Assembly (NCBI GenBank): GCA_021907015.1
Contig: CP091064.1
Location: 1,550,001 to 1,614,000, forward strand
Direction: 5' to 3'
Source: Pectobacterium sp. PL152
GTDB taxonomy: Bacteria > Pseudomonadota > Gammaproteobacteria > Enterobacterales > Enterobacteriaceae
DNA: 64,000 bases
Under the pieces are notes generated by a model. That model did not search any database. It was given only the letters and a program-made list of their open reading frames with translations, and was not told where the DNA came from. Shown piece by piece: positions 8,828-16,722 of this stretch (positions are counted from its first letter, which is position 1; every line of letters begins with the position of its first letter). A program made the position numbers and the translations under genes.

Positions 8828-10146
8828 TGACCTTCTCCTCAATAAAACGTAAAACGTCGAGCAAAGTAGTTTCGTTGCCAAAACCCCCGCTTTAGTCATC
8901 ACAGGGGTCGTGCCGACAACGCTGTTCAGCAGGTATCCCCAGGGCACACAGGATGCGATTTGCCCCTTAATCTGAAAGCCGGTCGCGCCCAGTGCGGTTG
9001 CCACAGCAATCGCAATGTCACCACCGGATAAATACAGCCCACCCGGCAGGCGCCGGTTAGTCCTGTCCGCTGTCAGGCTGTCTAGCGCCTGAACAATGCT
9101 GCGCGTAAGTTCCCCCAGATAGTGGCTGATCGTTTCGCCAAGCTGCTGTCGGCTAAGCCCAAGCTGCTGGCACCGCGCATCGATTTCGAAACGCTGATTT
9201 TCGTTGTGACAGGTACGAATAATGCAATGGTGGCCGTTCATCAGCGCCGTCACCGCCTCCTCACACTGGGATGCCATGACGGTGGATGAATGGGGTGAAA
9301 AGAGCGCGCTGATATCGATCTCAACCAGCGAGACATCGCTGCGCAGTCTGGCGGCCGCAATCTGTTTTTGAGCGATATCGCTCATTGACCCAATGACAGC
9401 CAGCAGCAGCCTCTCCGTTTTGCGCGTAAAATCCTGCGCGTTCGCCAGCGCTTCGCTCAGGCCAGCCGAGCCGACCAGCAAGGGACGAAACGGCAACGCC
9501 CTGGCAGCGTCAACGATATGCGCCAGATCGTCCTGCACATCCGTATCCAGAATAATCAGACGTACGCCCTCGTCCGCCAACTGCTGTAAACGCTGGGCTA
9601 AATTGGCCTGACGGACGTCATCAAGGTGTATTTCCGCCACCGGTAACGCGGTTTGCTCGGCCAAACGGGCCGCGATAGAAGCAGAGGCCACCGGCGTTTT
9701 GGGATCGCTGGCAAATTCCGTGTCGGTAAGCAGACGACCATTCACCCAGACCTCACCTTTGCGGGTCACGCGTCCCAGCGTCGGCGACGCGGCAGCAATC
9801 AGCGCAACGGGCACGGCTGCCGCAGACAGCGCCGCAGCGATCTCCGCCCCAGATTTCCACGCAGCGTCGAGTCAATCTTCTTGATAATCCAGCCTTGGCC
9901 GCCTACTGCCTGCCAGGCCGCAACCGCTTCTGCGGTACGTTGAGACGCTACGTCGCTACGCGCCGCACGGCTATCGGTGTTGATCACCACCGCATCGCCC
10001 AGTAAATCCGCATGCAGTTTATTAACGTCAAAGACGACGCTAACCCGCGCGCCATGCTGCGCCAAACCGACGCCCGCATCATTGGCACCCGTAAAGTCAT
10101 CAGCGACCACTAATACCTGTTCTGCTGATTGCTGCACGTTTGACAT
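8820..10146 (-). CDS. dtnK: Four-carbon acid-sugar kinase, DUF1537 (D-threonate/D-erythronate kinase; two frameshifts)
   Basis: About 442 residues after repair. The N-terminal substrate-binding domain starts [15 protein letters not shown] and contains [10 protein letters not shown]. The C-terminal nucleotide-binding domain has [10 protein letters not shown] and should end [18 protein letters not shown]. Two single-base losses break it: the C-run at 9847-9850 and the C-run at 8884-8888 (plus strand). The second removes the stop and makes the gene look fused to pdxA2; one added base restores a TAA at 8820-8822. The enzyme phosphorylates a C4 sugar acid in the cytoplasm for PdxA2. The choice between threonate and erythronate kinase cannot be made from sequence inspection. 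Confidence 0.8.
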
Positions 10147-10176
10147 ACTCCATCCCCGGTTCAGATTACCTGATAA

Positions 10177-10220
10177 TGATTATATTGAATCACGTTTGAT
10201 TATATGTGAGCAATATCAAA
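10177..10220. promoter_or_regulatory. Direct repeats and CRP-like site between dtnK and the alcohol dehydrogenase gene
   Basis: TGATTATAT occurs at 10177-10185 and again at 10197-10205, exactly 20 bases apart (two helical turns), as expected for a cooperatively bound regulator such as the nearby DeoR protein. Overlapping it, TGTGAGCAATATCAAA (10205-10220) matches the CRP consensus in 9 of 10 conserved positions. The region is AT-rich and lies between divergent genes. Both assignments are motif-based inference. Confidence 0.45.
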
Positions 10221-10380
10221 TTATTTAAAAGGAATTTCACCTATAAATTATCACCACGATGTGGCAAATGGCGTTTAGACGTGATGAGAGCCGCGTCATT
10301 TGACTGAAAGTAATCACCATCGCAACCATTATCATAGCGATAACGCTCTGGCGAAGAAGAGAAAAGGCAAGGTAATAAGC

Positions 10381-11517
10381 ATGAACATCAATAGCACTAT
10401 CCTCAGCGGTTACCGGGTACTTCAGGACATTAGTCACCTGTTGGCAGGGAAACAGCACGTTTTATTTGTCACCGACAAAAACATCGTCGGGCTGCCTGAC
10501 GTTCAGGCGCTGATCGCACAAGTTAAGCAAGCCGTTCCGCAGGTGCTGTTGGTTGATAATGTTCCTGCCGAGCCAAGCCAGCACGACGTTGCCCAGATAC
10601 TGAGCCAGCTCACACAAACCCAGACCGATCTGGTGATCGGCGTCGGTGGCGGTAGCGTGCTGGATGTCGCCAAACTGCTTTCCGTACTGTGCGCGGGCGA
10701 TGACACCGTCACGCTGGATAGCCTGCTGGCAGGGGAAAAACCGACTCGCCGCACGACATCCCTGCTCATCCCGACCACCGCAGGAACCGGCTCAGAAGCC
10801 ACGCCGAATGCCATTTTGGCAATCCCGGAAAAAGAGACCAAAGTCGGCATTATTACGCCAGTGATGCTGCCGGACTACGTTGCGCTGGTGCCGGAACTGA
10901 CCATCAGCATGCCGTCACATATCGCCGCTTCAACGGGTATTGATGCGCTCTGCCACCTGATTGAGTGTTTCACCTCAACGATTGCCAACCCGGTCAGCGA
11001 CAACTACGCGCTGATTGGCCTGAAAAAGCTGTTTGCCAACCTCGAAACCTCCGTGCGCGAGCCGAGCAACATGGAAGCCAAGCTGAACATGCTGTGGGCG
11101 TCCTACTACGGCGGTGCCGCCATTGCCCACTCTGGTACGCATCTGGTTCACGCCATGTCTTACCCGCTGGGCGGCAAGTACCACATTCCGCACGGCGTGG
11201 CGAACGCCATCCTGCTCGCCCCTTGCATGCGTTTCGTGCAGGACGCCGCACAGGACAAATTCGCACAGGCGTATGACCTGCTGCCGGATGCCGATTTGAC
11301 GCTGAGTACCGCGGAAAAAGCACAGGCGCTGGTGACCTATTTCAGCGAATTGGTTAAACGCCTAAACCTGCCCAACACCTTACAGCAGCTCGGCGTGGAA
11401 AAAGACCACCTGCCCTATCTGGTTGATGCCGCGTTACAGGTTCAGCGCCTGATGAAAAACGTGCCGACACAGGTCAGCGCCGACGATGTTCGTGAGGTTT
11501 ATCTGACTCTGTTTTAA
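10381..11517 (+). CDS. Iron-containing alcohol dehydrogenase
   Basis: A 378-residue group III (iron-type) alcohol dehydrogenase. The nucleotide-binding signature VIGVGGGSVLDVAK is near residue 83 and PTTAGTGSEAT near residue 124. Metal-ligand histidines lie in IDALCHLIE, HSGTHLVHAMSYPLGG and HIPHGVANA. The start at 10381 is preceded by AAGG about 10 bases upstream; an ATG at 10300 would only add a low-quality extension. The gene is divergent from dtnK and heads a run of six plus-strand genes that includes an aldolase and a transporter, so it probably oxidises or reduces an aldehyde or alcohol made in that pathway. The substrate is unknown. Confidence 0.85.
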   Translation: MNINSTILSGYRVLQDISHLLAGKQHVLFVTDKNIVGLPDVQALIAQVKQAVPQVLLVDNVPAEPSQHDVAQILSQLTQTQTDLVIGVGGGSVLDVAKLLSVLCAGDDTVTLDSLLAGEKPTRRTTSLLIPTTAGTGSEATPNAILAIPEKETKVGIITPVMLPDYVALVPELTISMPSHIAASTGIDALCHLIECFTSTIANPVSDNYALIGLKKLFANLETSVREPSNMEAKLNMLWASYYGGAAIAHSGTHLVHAMSYPLGGKYHIPHGVANAILLAPCMRFVQDAAQDKFAQAYDLLPDADLTLSTAEKAQALVTYFSELVKRLNLPNTLQQLGVEKDHLPYLVDAALQVQRLMKNVPTQVSADDVREVYLTLF

Positions 11518-11563
11518 AAGCGCGGCTCTAAACAGCTTATTTCGTTCGTTTAGGCATAGAGAT

Positions 11564-11622
11564 ACACGGGGCGACCACAGAGGTGAGGCGTCCCTGCGGG
11601 AACCTCCCACTGTGTTTCCCCT
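11564..11622. repeat. Long imperfect palindrome
   Basis: CACAG...CTGTG, GGTG...CACC-like and TCCC/GGGA segments nest into an imperfect hairpin centred on TCCCTGCGGGA, flanked by GGGG and CCCC. It fills the gap between the alcohol dehydrogenase and aldolase genes. It could attenuate transcription between the two or be a dispersed repeat; there is no T-run directly after it. Confidence 0.4.
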
Positions 11623-11725
11623 AAAAACGGGCTTAAGTGAACAGCATTAGGCTTTAAACAGCGCGGTTTTGAATAGAACGGTTTTAAGTTTTCATCTTTT
11701 TGATTACGTGTCACGAGGAAGAACA

Positions 11726-12610
11726 ATGAGTAAAAACATTACCGGCGTCCTGACCGCCATCGTCACGCCGTTTGATAACCAGGGCGAATTTAACCCCGCT
11801 GCCATGCGCCTTCAGGTGCAGCGCCAGATGCGCTACGGCAACGGTATCTTTTGTAACGGTACCAACGGTGAGTTTTTCGTACTGCACACCGATGAAAAAG
11901 TCGCCGTTACTGAAACCTGCGTTGATGAAGCCGCCGGAAAAGTGCCGGTTGTCGGCCACATCGGTGAAATCTCCACGCGGGAAACTATCAAGCTCGGCAA
12001 GCGCATTGCCGCACTGGGTGTTGATGCCGTTTCGGTCATCACCCCGTATTTCATCCCACTCAAACAGGAAGAACTGATCGCCCACTACACCGCCGTCGCC
12101 GATGCGCTGACTGTGCCGGTGTTTCTCTACAACATTCCTGCACGCACGGGGAATACGCTGGCGCCGGAAACCGTCCGCACGCTGGCGGATCACCCGAACA
12201 TCATCGGCATCAAAGACAGCGCAGGCAGCTATGAAAGCCTGAGCGGTTATGTGCAAGCGGTGAAAGGCGTACAGGGCTTTAACGTATTGAATGGCCCAGA
12301 CTCGCTCATTCACCAGGGCTTTGTTGACGGCTGCTCCGCCTGTATTTCCGGGCTGGCTAACGTGGCACCGGAACCGATCAGCCAGATCTGGCACCGCTTC
12401 AACGCGGGCGACATTGAAGGCTCTCGTCAGGCACAAGAACAGGTTGCCGAATTGCGTAAGACACTGTACGCCATCGCGTTCTCACCCGCCGTGGTGAAAA
12501 AAGCGCTGGCAATCATGGGTGAAGATGTCGGCGTCAGTCGCTATCCGATCCAGTTTTCCGCACAGGATGAAGACAACATCCGCAGCATACTTAGTCAATT
12601 CTCGCAGTAA
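11726..12610 (+). CDS. DapA/NanA-superfamily aldolase or lyase
   Basis: A 294-residue class I aldolase of the dihydrodipicolinate synthase / N-acetylneuraminate lyase superfamily. Start at 11726 is supported by GAGGAA eight bases upstream. Family residues are present: GTNGEFF near residue 46, the catalytic Tyr in VFLYNIPARTGN, and the Schiff-base Lys in IIGIKDSAG. Members cleave 2-keto-3-deoxy acids to pyruvate and an aldehyde. The true lysine-pathway dapA lies elsewhere in enterobacteria, so a catabolic role is likely. Neighbouring SSS symporter, Asp-box protein and NanQ-like protein suggest a sialic-acid-like or other ulosonic acid as substrate, but this is inference. Confidence 0.8.
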   Translation: MSKNITGVLTAIVTPFDNQGEFNPAAMRLQVQRQMRYGNGIFCNGTNGEFFVLHTDEKVAVTETCVDEAAGKVPVVGHIGEISTRETIKLGKRIAALGVDAVSVITPYFIPLKQEELIAHYTAVADALTVPVFLYNIPARTGNTLAPETVRTLADHPNIIGIKDSAGSYESLSGYVQAVKGVQGFNVLNGPDSLIHQGFVDGCSACISGLANVAPEPISQIWHRFNAGDIEGSRQAQEQVAELRKTLYAIAFSPAVVKKALAIMGEDVGVSRYPIQFSAQDEDNIRSILSQFSQ

Positions 12611-12647
12611 CAGAGAAATATCAATTTCCATTTAAGGCCGAGAAGAT

Positions 12648-14063
12648 ATGAACCATTTTAACTTTACCGATACCCTCATCATCATTGGGATGATTGTGTT
12701 TTATATCGCATTCACCTCATGGTTAACGCTCAAATTACGCAGTAAATCAAGTACCGAGTTCATGGAAGGGTCACGCGCGCTACCGGCGTTTATCGTCGGT
12801 ATCCTGCTGATGACCGAATTCATCGGCGCCAAATCGACGGTCGGTACGGCACAGTCTGCCTTTGAGAACGGCATCGCCGCCTCCTGGTCAGTCATTGGTG
12901 CCGCTATCGGCTTCCTGCTGTTCGGGATGATTTTGGTTAAAAAAATCTACAATACAGGAAAGGTCACCATCTCTGGCGCTATCGCCGAGAAGTACGGCAC
13001 CAGCACCAAGAACATCATTTCGATCATCATGATCTATGCGCTGTTGCTGGTAAACGTGGGCAACTACGTCAGCGGTGCTGCAGCAATCTCCACCGTACTG
13101 CACATCTCCCTGCCAGTTGCCGCGCTGATCACCGCGATTGTGAGTACCTTCTACTTCTATTTTGGCGGTTTAAAAGGCGTGGCTTATGTCACGTTGATCC
13201 ACAGCGCCGTGAAGTACGTTGGTGTGATGATTATTCTGTACGTTGCATTGAAAATGACCGGCGGCTTTAAGCCAATGATCGAACAAATGCCGGATTACTA
13301 CTGGACGTGGGACGGTAAAATCGGTGCCAGCACCATCTTCGCCTGGTTGATCGGGACTATCGGTTCTATCTTCTGTACCCAGTTCGTTATTCAGGCCATT
13401 TCTGCAACCAAAGATGCAACGTCAGCAAAACGTGCAACCTGGGTCGCCTTCCTCTTCTGTATGCCGATTGCACTGGCTATCGCGATTATCGGTGTTGCAG
13501 CGAAGTTTGCTCACCCTGAAATCAATAGCCTGTACGCCATGCCAATCTTCCTCCAGGATATGAATCCTTGGGTTGCTGGCCTGGTTACTACATCACTGGT
13601 CGCGTCCATATTTATCAGTGTGAGTACCGTCGCACTGGCGATTGCCTCACTGATTGTTAAAGACTTTTATGTTCCGTATTACAACCCAACACCGGAAAAA
13701 GAGATGAAGATGACACGAGTATTCTCACTCATCATCGGATTCCTGCCGCTGGTCTTTGTTTTACTGGTCCCTGAAGTCCTGAAACTGTCATTCTTTACCC
13801 GTGCAATCCGCCTTTCTATCTCGGTGGTCGCCATTATTGCCTTCTATTTGCCGTTCTTTAACAGCACGAGAGGAGCCAACGCCAGCCTGATATCAGCCTG
13901 CGTCGTCACGTCCGTCTGGTACATTCTCGGTAACCCGTACGGCATCGATAACATGTACGTCGCGTTGGCCACGCCAGCGATCGTCATGCTGATCGACCGT
14001 ATGATTCCGAACAAAGCACACAAAATTAAAGTTTCTCAAACTGAAAATAAATCAGGAGCCTGA
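12648..14063 (+). CDS. Sodium:solute symporter (SSS family)
   Basis: A 471-residue integral membrane protein with about 13 hydrophobic segments and the SSS-family hallmark region near TEFIGAKSTVGTAQSAFENG in the second helix. A charged C-terminal tail ends the protein. SSS members import sugars, amino acids, carboxylates or sialic acids with sodium. It follows the aldolase by 37 bases and is separated from the next gene by 3 bases, so it belongs to the same operon and probably imports the compound the aldolase degrades. Confidence 0.85.
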   Translation: MNHFNFTDTLIIIGMIVFYIAFTSWLTLKLRSKSSTEFMEGSRALPAFIVGILLMTEFIGAKSTVGTAQSAFENGIAASWSVIGAAIGFLLFGMILVKKIYNTGKVTISGAIAEKYGTSTKNIISIIMIYALLLVNVGNYVSGAAAISTVLHISLPVAALITAIVSTFYFYFGGLKGVAYVTLIHSAVKYVGVMIILYVALKMTGGFKPMIEQMPDYYWTWDGKIGASTIFAWLIGTIGSIFCTQFVIQAISATKDATSAKRATWVAFLFCMPIALAIAIIGVAAKFAHPEINSLYAMPIFLQDMNPWVAGLVTTSLVASIFISVSTVALAIASLIVKDFYVPYYNPTPEKEMKMTRVFSLIIGFLPLVFVLLVPEVLKLSFFTRAIRLSISVVAIIAFYLPFFNSTRGANASLISACVVTSVWYILGNPYGIDNMYVALATPAIVMLIDRMIPNKAHKIKVSQTENKSGA

Positions 14064-14066
14064 GTC

Positions 14067-15254
14067 ATGAGTAGCGAAACCATTACCGTGGAACGTAGCG
14101 GAAAAGTTCATCACGCAGAAGGCGATGCCGCGCGTCTGGATGCCTACATTCCATCGGAATGCCCGCAGAATCATGCGGCCAACCTGCTCCATCTGCCGAA
14201 CGGCGATGTGCTGTGCGTCTGGTTTGGTGGTACACAGGAAGGGATTGCGGATATCTCTATCTATATGTCCCGCCTGGTGAAAGGCAGCGATAGCTGGACT
14301 AAAGCCGTTAAGCTGTCTGAAGATGCCACGCGTTCCGAACAGAACCCGGTTCTGTTCCTCGCGCCGGATAACGTCCTGTGGCTGCTGTATACCGCGCAGA
14401 AATCCGGTAATCAGGACACCGCCATTGTGCGCTACCGCCAGTCTACGGATTTGGGCGCAACCTGGGGCGAGATTGGCACGCTGCTCGATCAGCCGGGAAC
14501 GTTCATCCGCCAGCCTATCACCGTGCTGGCAAACGGTGACTGGCTGCTGCCGGTGTTCTACTGCCGCGTTCAGCCAGGTGAGAAGTGGGTCGGCAACGAT
14601 GATGACAGCGCCGTGAAAATCTCCAGCGACCAGGGCAAGACCTGGCAGGAATATCCGGTGCCAAACAGCACGGGCTGCGTGCATATGAATATCACCCCGC
14701 TGAAGGACGGCACGCTGCTGGCGCTGTACCGCAGCCGCTGGGCGGATTTCATCTACCAAAGTCGTTCAACAGATGGCGGTAAAACCTGGTCAGATCCTGT
14801 GCCGACCGATTTGCCAAACAACAACTCGTCCATTCAGGTGACCACGCTGGAGAATGGCCATCTGGCGCTGGTGTTCAACCACATGAGCGCCGCCGATGCC
14901 ACCGAGCGTCGTCTGTCGCTGTACGATGAAATCGAGGATGAAGAAGACAAAGCCAGCAATGCCAAAATGCCGGAAGTACAAGCTGGCAGCCGCAGCGCCT
15001 TCTGGGGTGCTCCACGCGCGCCGATGACGCTCGCCATTTCGGAAGACGGCGGTAAAAGCTGGCCGTGGCAGCGCAATATCGAAGTGGGTGACGGCTACTG
15101 CATGACCAATAACTCCACGGAGAAGCTGAACCGCGAGTTCTCTTACCCCAGCGTCAAGCAGGCGCAGGACGGTAAGCTGCACGTAGCGTTCACCTACTTC
15201 CGTCAGGCGATCAAGCACGTCGTGGTGAGTGAGGAGTGGGTCAAAGCGAACTAA
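14067..15254 (+). CDS. Asp-box (BNR) sialidase-like protein, no signal peptide
   Basis: A 395-residue beta-propeller protein with four Asp-box motifs (S-x-D-x-G-x-T/S-W): STDLGATW, SSDQGKTW, STDGGKTW and SEDGGKSW. This fits the BNR/sialidase-like fold (Pfam BNR_2 type). There is no signal peptide, so it should act in the cytoplasm, unlike classical secreted sialidases. GGAG precedes the start. The residues of a sialidase active site (Arg triad, Tyr) cannot be assigned by eye. It could be a glycosidase acting on an imported glycoside, an epimerase or lyase with the same fold, or a binding protein. It is sandwiched between the symporter and NanQ-like genes. Confidence 0.75.
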   Translation: MSSETITVERSGKVHHAEGDAARLDAYIPSECPQNHAANLLHLPNGDVLCVWFGGTQEGIADISIYMSRLVKGSDSWTKAVKLSEDATRSEQNPVLFLAPDNVLWLLYTAQKSGNQDTAIVRYRQSTDLGATWGEIGTLLDQPGTFIRQPITVLANGDWLLPVFYCRVQPGEKWVGNDDDSAVKISSDQGKTWQEYPVPNSTGCVHMNITPLKDGTLLALYRSRWADFIYQSRSTDGGKTWSDPVPTDLPNNNSSIQVTTLENGHLALVFNHMSAADATERRLSLYDEIEDEEDKASNAKMPEVQAGSRSAFWGAPRAPMTLAISEDGGKSWPWQRNIEVGDGYCMTNNSTEKLNREFSYPSVKQAQDGKLHVAFTYFRQAIKHVVVSEEWVKAN

Positions 15255-15312
15255 ACCACGCTACTTTTTCTCTTTGTCAGCGGGGGCGCCCCGCTACCTT
15301 CAGGACACTATT

Positions 15313-15779
15313 ATGATTGCAGGAAACCTCAACGCCCTCAAACTCGCTACGCTGCCTGAAGCGCTATGGACCATTCTATCCGCACCCGGCATGTCGTTAG
15401 CTGAACTGAATGCGCTGCCCGAAGGCCGCTATCAGCCGGAAGGGGCCGAATGGTTCTACAACATCGGCACCGTGAACACCGCACCGCGCGCCACGCGACA
15501 TACCGAATTTCACAGCAACTATCTCGATATTCAGTTGATTCTGGAAGGTGAGGAGATTATCGGCTACGGTCTGAATGATGTGCATGGTCAGCCCGCGACC
15601 GAGCGTAAACCGGATCTTTATATTCTGGATAACCCACAGGTGCCACATCAGATCCATCTGCGGGCAGGCGACTTCGTCACGTTTTATCCGGGCGAAGCCC
15701 ACCAGGCGCTGTGTGCGATTAACGACAGCCCTGCTCCGGTCAAAAAGCCGTGTTTAAAATCCCCGTCACGTTATTGTAA
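15313..15779 (+). CDS. YhcH/YjgK/YiaL (DUF386) protein, NanQ-like (frameshift near the end)
   Basis: A small cupin-like protein of about 155 residues, the usual size for this family, whose E. coli member NanQ (YhcH) is an N-acetylneuraminate anomerase. Family features: GAEWFYNIGTVNT-like start, HTEFHSNYLDIQ with metal-binding His/Glu positions, GDFVTFYPGEAHQAL near the C-terminus. AGGA precedes the ATG at 15313. The A-run at 15742-15746 has lost one A; adding it restores APVKKAVFKIPVTLL and the stop at 15777. A NanQ-like protein beside a NanA-like aldolase and an SSS symporter supports catabolism of a sialic-acid-like sugar, probably as anomerase. Confidence 0.8.
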
Positions 15780-15790
15780 TTAAGAATGGT

Positions 15791-15965
15791 TATCCCCTAA
15801 ATAATTCGAGTTGCAGGACAAAACGTTAACGTTGGCCCTTTAGGACGAGGCACATGTATGGGCCTTGTAACGCGGCAACCGCGCGAATCCTCAGGAGCTT
15901 ACTCAAGTAAGTGACTGGGGTAAGCAAGAGAAGCCAACGCACATGCAGCTTGAAGTATGACGGGG
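15791..15965. repeat. ERIC element with an internal insertion
   Basis: It contains the ERIC core (CAGGAGCTTACTCAAGTAAG, then GTGACTGGGGTAAG) and the end CATGCAGCTTGAAGTATGAC, with CTAAATAATTCGAGTTGCA at the other terminus. About 50 extra bases lie between that terminus and the core, including GGCCCTTTAGGACGAGGC. The same kind of module occurs at a different position in the copy at 57044-57240. Confidence 0.85.
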
Positions 15966-15987
15966 ATGCATTAAGGAGACACATCTC

Positions 15988-16677
15988 ATGTCAGCGACAG
16001 CCCCCAAACACGCCCTGATTACCGGTAGCAGCTCAGGGATCGGTGCCGCCATCGCACAAAAATTACTGGCGGAAGGCTGGCGGGTAACCGGCCTGTCGCG
16101 CAAGCCGGGTGATTATTCACATCCACACTTTACCCACCGTGCGGTGGATATCATGGATACATCCGCGCTGACGGCCATTCTGGACGAGATTGCGCAGGTT
16201 GATGCCGTCATCCATGCCGCTGGTATCATGAAGGCCGCCCCGCTCGGTCAGCTTTCGCTGGAAGATGGTGAAATGCTATGGCGATTGCATATCAACGCGG
16301 CGCAGGTGCTCGCCGATCGTCTGGTTGATAAGCTGCCGCAAGGTGGAAGAATTGTGCTGCTGGGCAGCCGTACATCCAGCGGCTCCGCGGGGCGCAGCCA
16401 GTACGTCACGACAAAATCCGCGATGATCGGCATGGCAAGAAGCTGGGCAGCGGAACTGGCTCCGCGCGGCATTACGGTAAACATTGTCGCACCGGGTGCC
16501 ACAGAAACGCCGATGCTGACGATGCCGGGCCGCCAGAGTTCTCCGCCGAAGCTGCCACCGATTGGGCGTTTCATCCGGCCGCAGGAAGTGGCCGATCTGG
16601 TGGGCTACCTGCTCTCCCCATCTGCCGCAGCCATTACCGGCCAGCAGTTGGTGATGTGCGGCGGTGCCTCGCTGTAA
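15988..16677 (+). CDS. Short-chain dehydrogenase/reductase
   Basis: A 229-residue classical SDR: TGSSSGIG cofactor loop at residues 13-20, NAG-equivalent HAAG near residue 76, catalytic Ser near GSRTSSGSAG, and the YxxxK pair in SQYVTTKSA. AAGGAG lies in front of the start. It comes after the NanQ-like gene and an ERIC element, so it may be a separate transcript but is oriented with the aldolase/symporter operon. It likely interconverts a hydroxyl and a keto group of a sugar intermediate with NAD(P)H. The substrate cannot be read from sequence. Confidence 0.85.
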   Translation: MSATAPKHALITGSSSGIGAAIAQKLLAEGWRVTGLSRKPGDYSHPHFTHRAVDIMDTSALTAILDEIAQVDAVIHAAGIMKAAPLGQLSLEDGEMLWRLHINAAQVLADRLVDKLPQGGRIVLLGSRTSSGSAGRSQYVTTKSAMIGMARSWAAELAPRGITVNIVAPGATETPMLTMPGRQSSPPKLPPIGRFIRPQEVADLVGYLLSPSAAAITGQQLVMCGGASL

Positions 16678-16695
16678 TTCATCGTGATTTCCTTG

Positions 16696-16722
16696 CTAAA
16701 CCGGCCCCGCAGGCCGGTTTAG
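16696..16722. terminator. Bidirectional hairpin between the SDR and LacI-type genes
   Basis: CTAAACCGGCC pairs perfectly with GGCCGGTTTAG over 11 bp, with a 5-base loop. It lies between two convergent genes, ending just before the regulator's stop codon, so it can end transcription from both sides. Confidence 0.7.

Noticed and set aside
7847-9814. A 655-residue kinase-dehydrogenase fusion protein
   Set aside because: It depends on one missing base at 8884-8888; repair gives a normal kinase end and a separate PdxA2.
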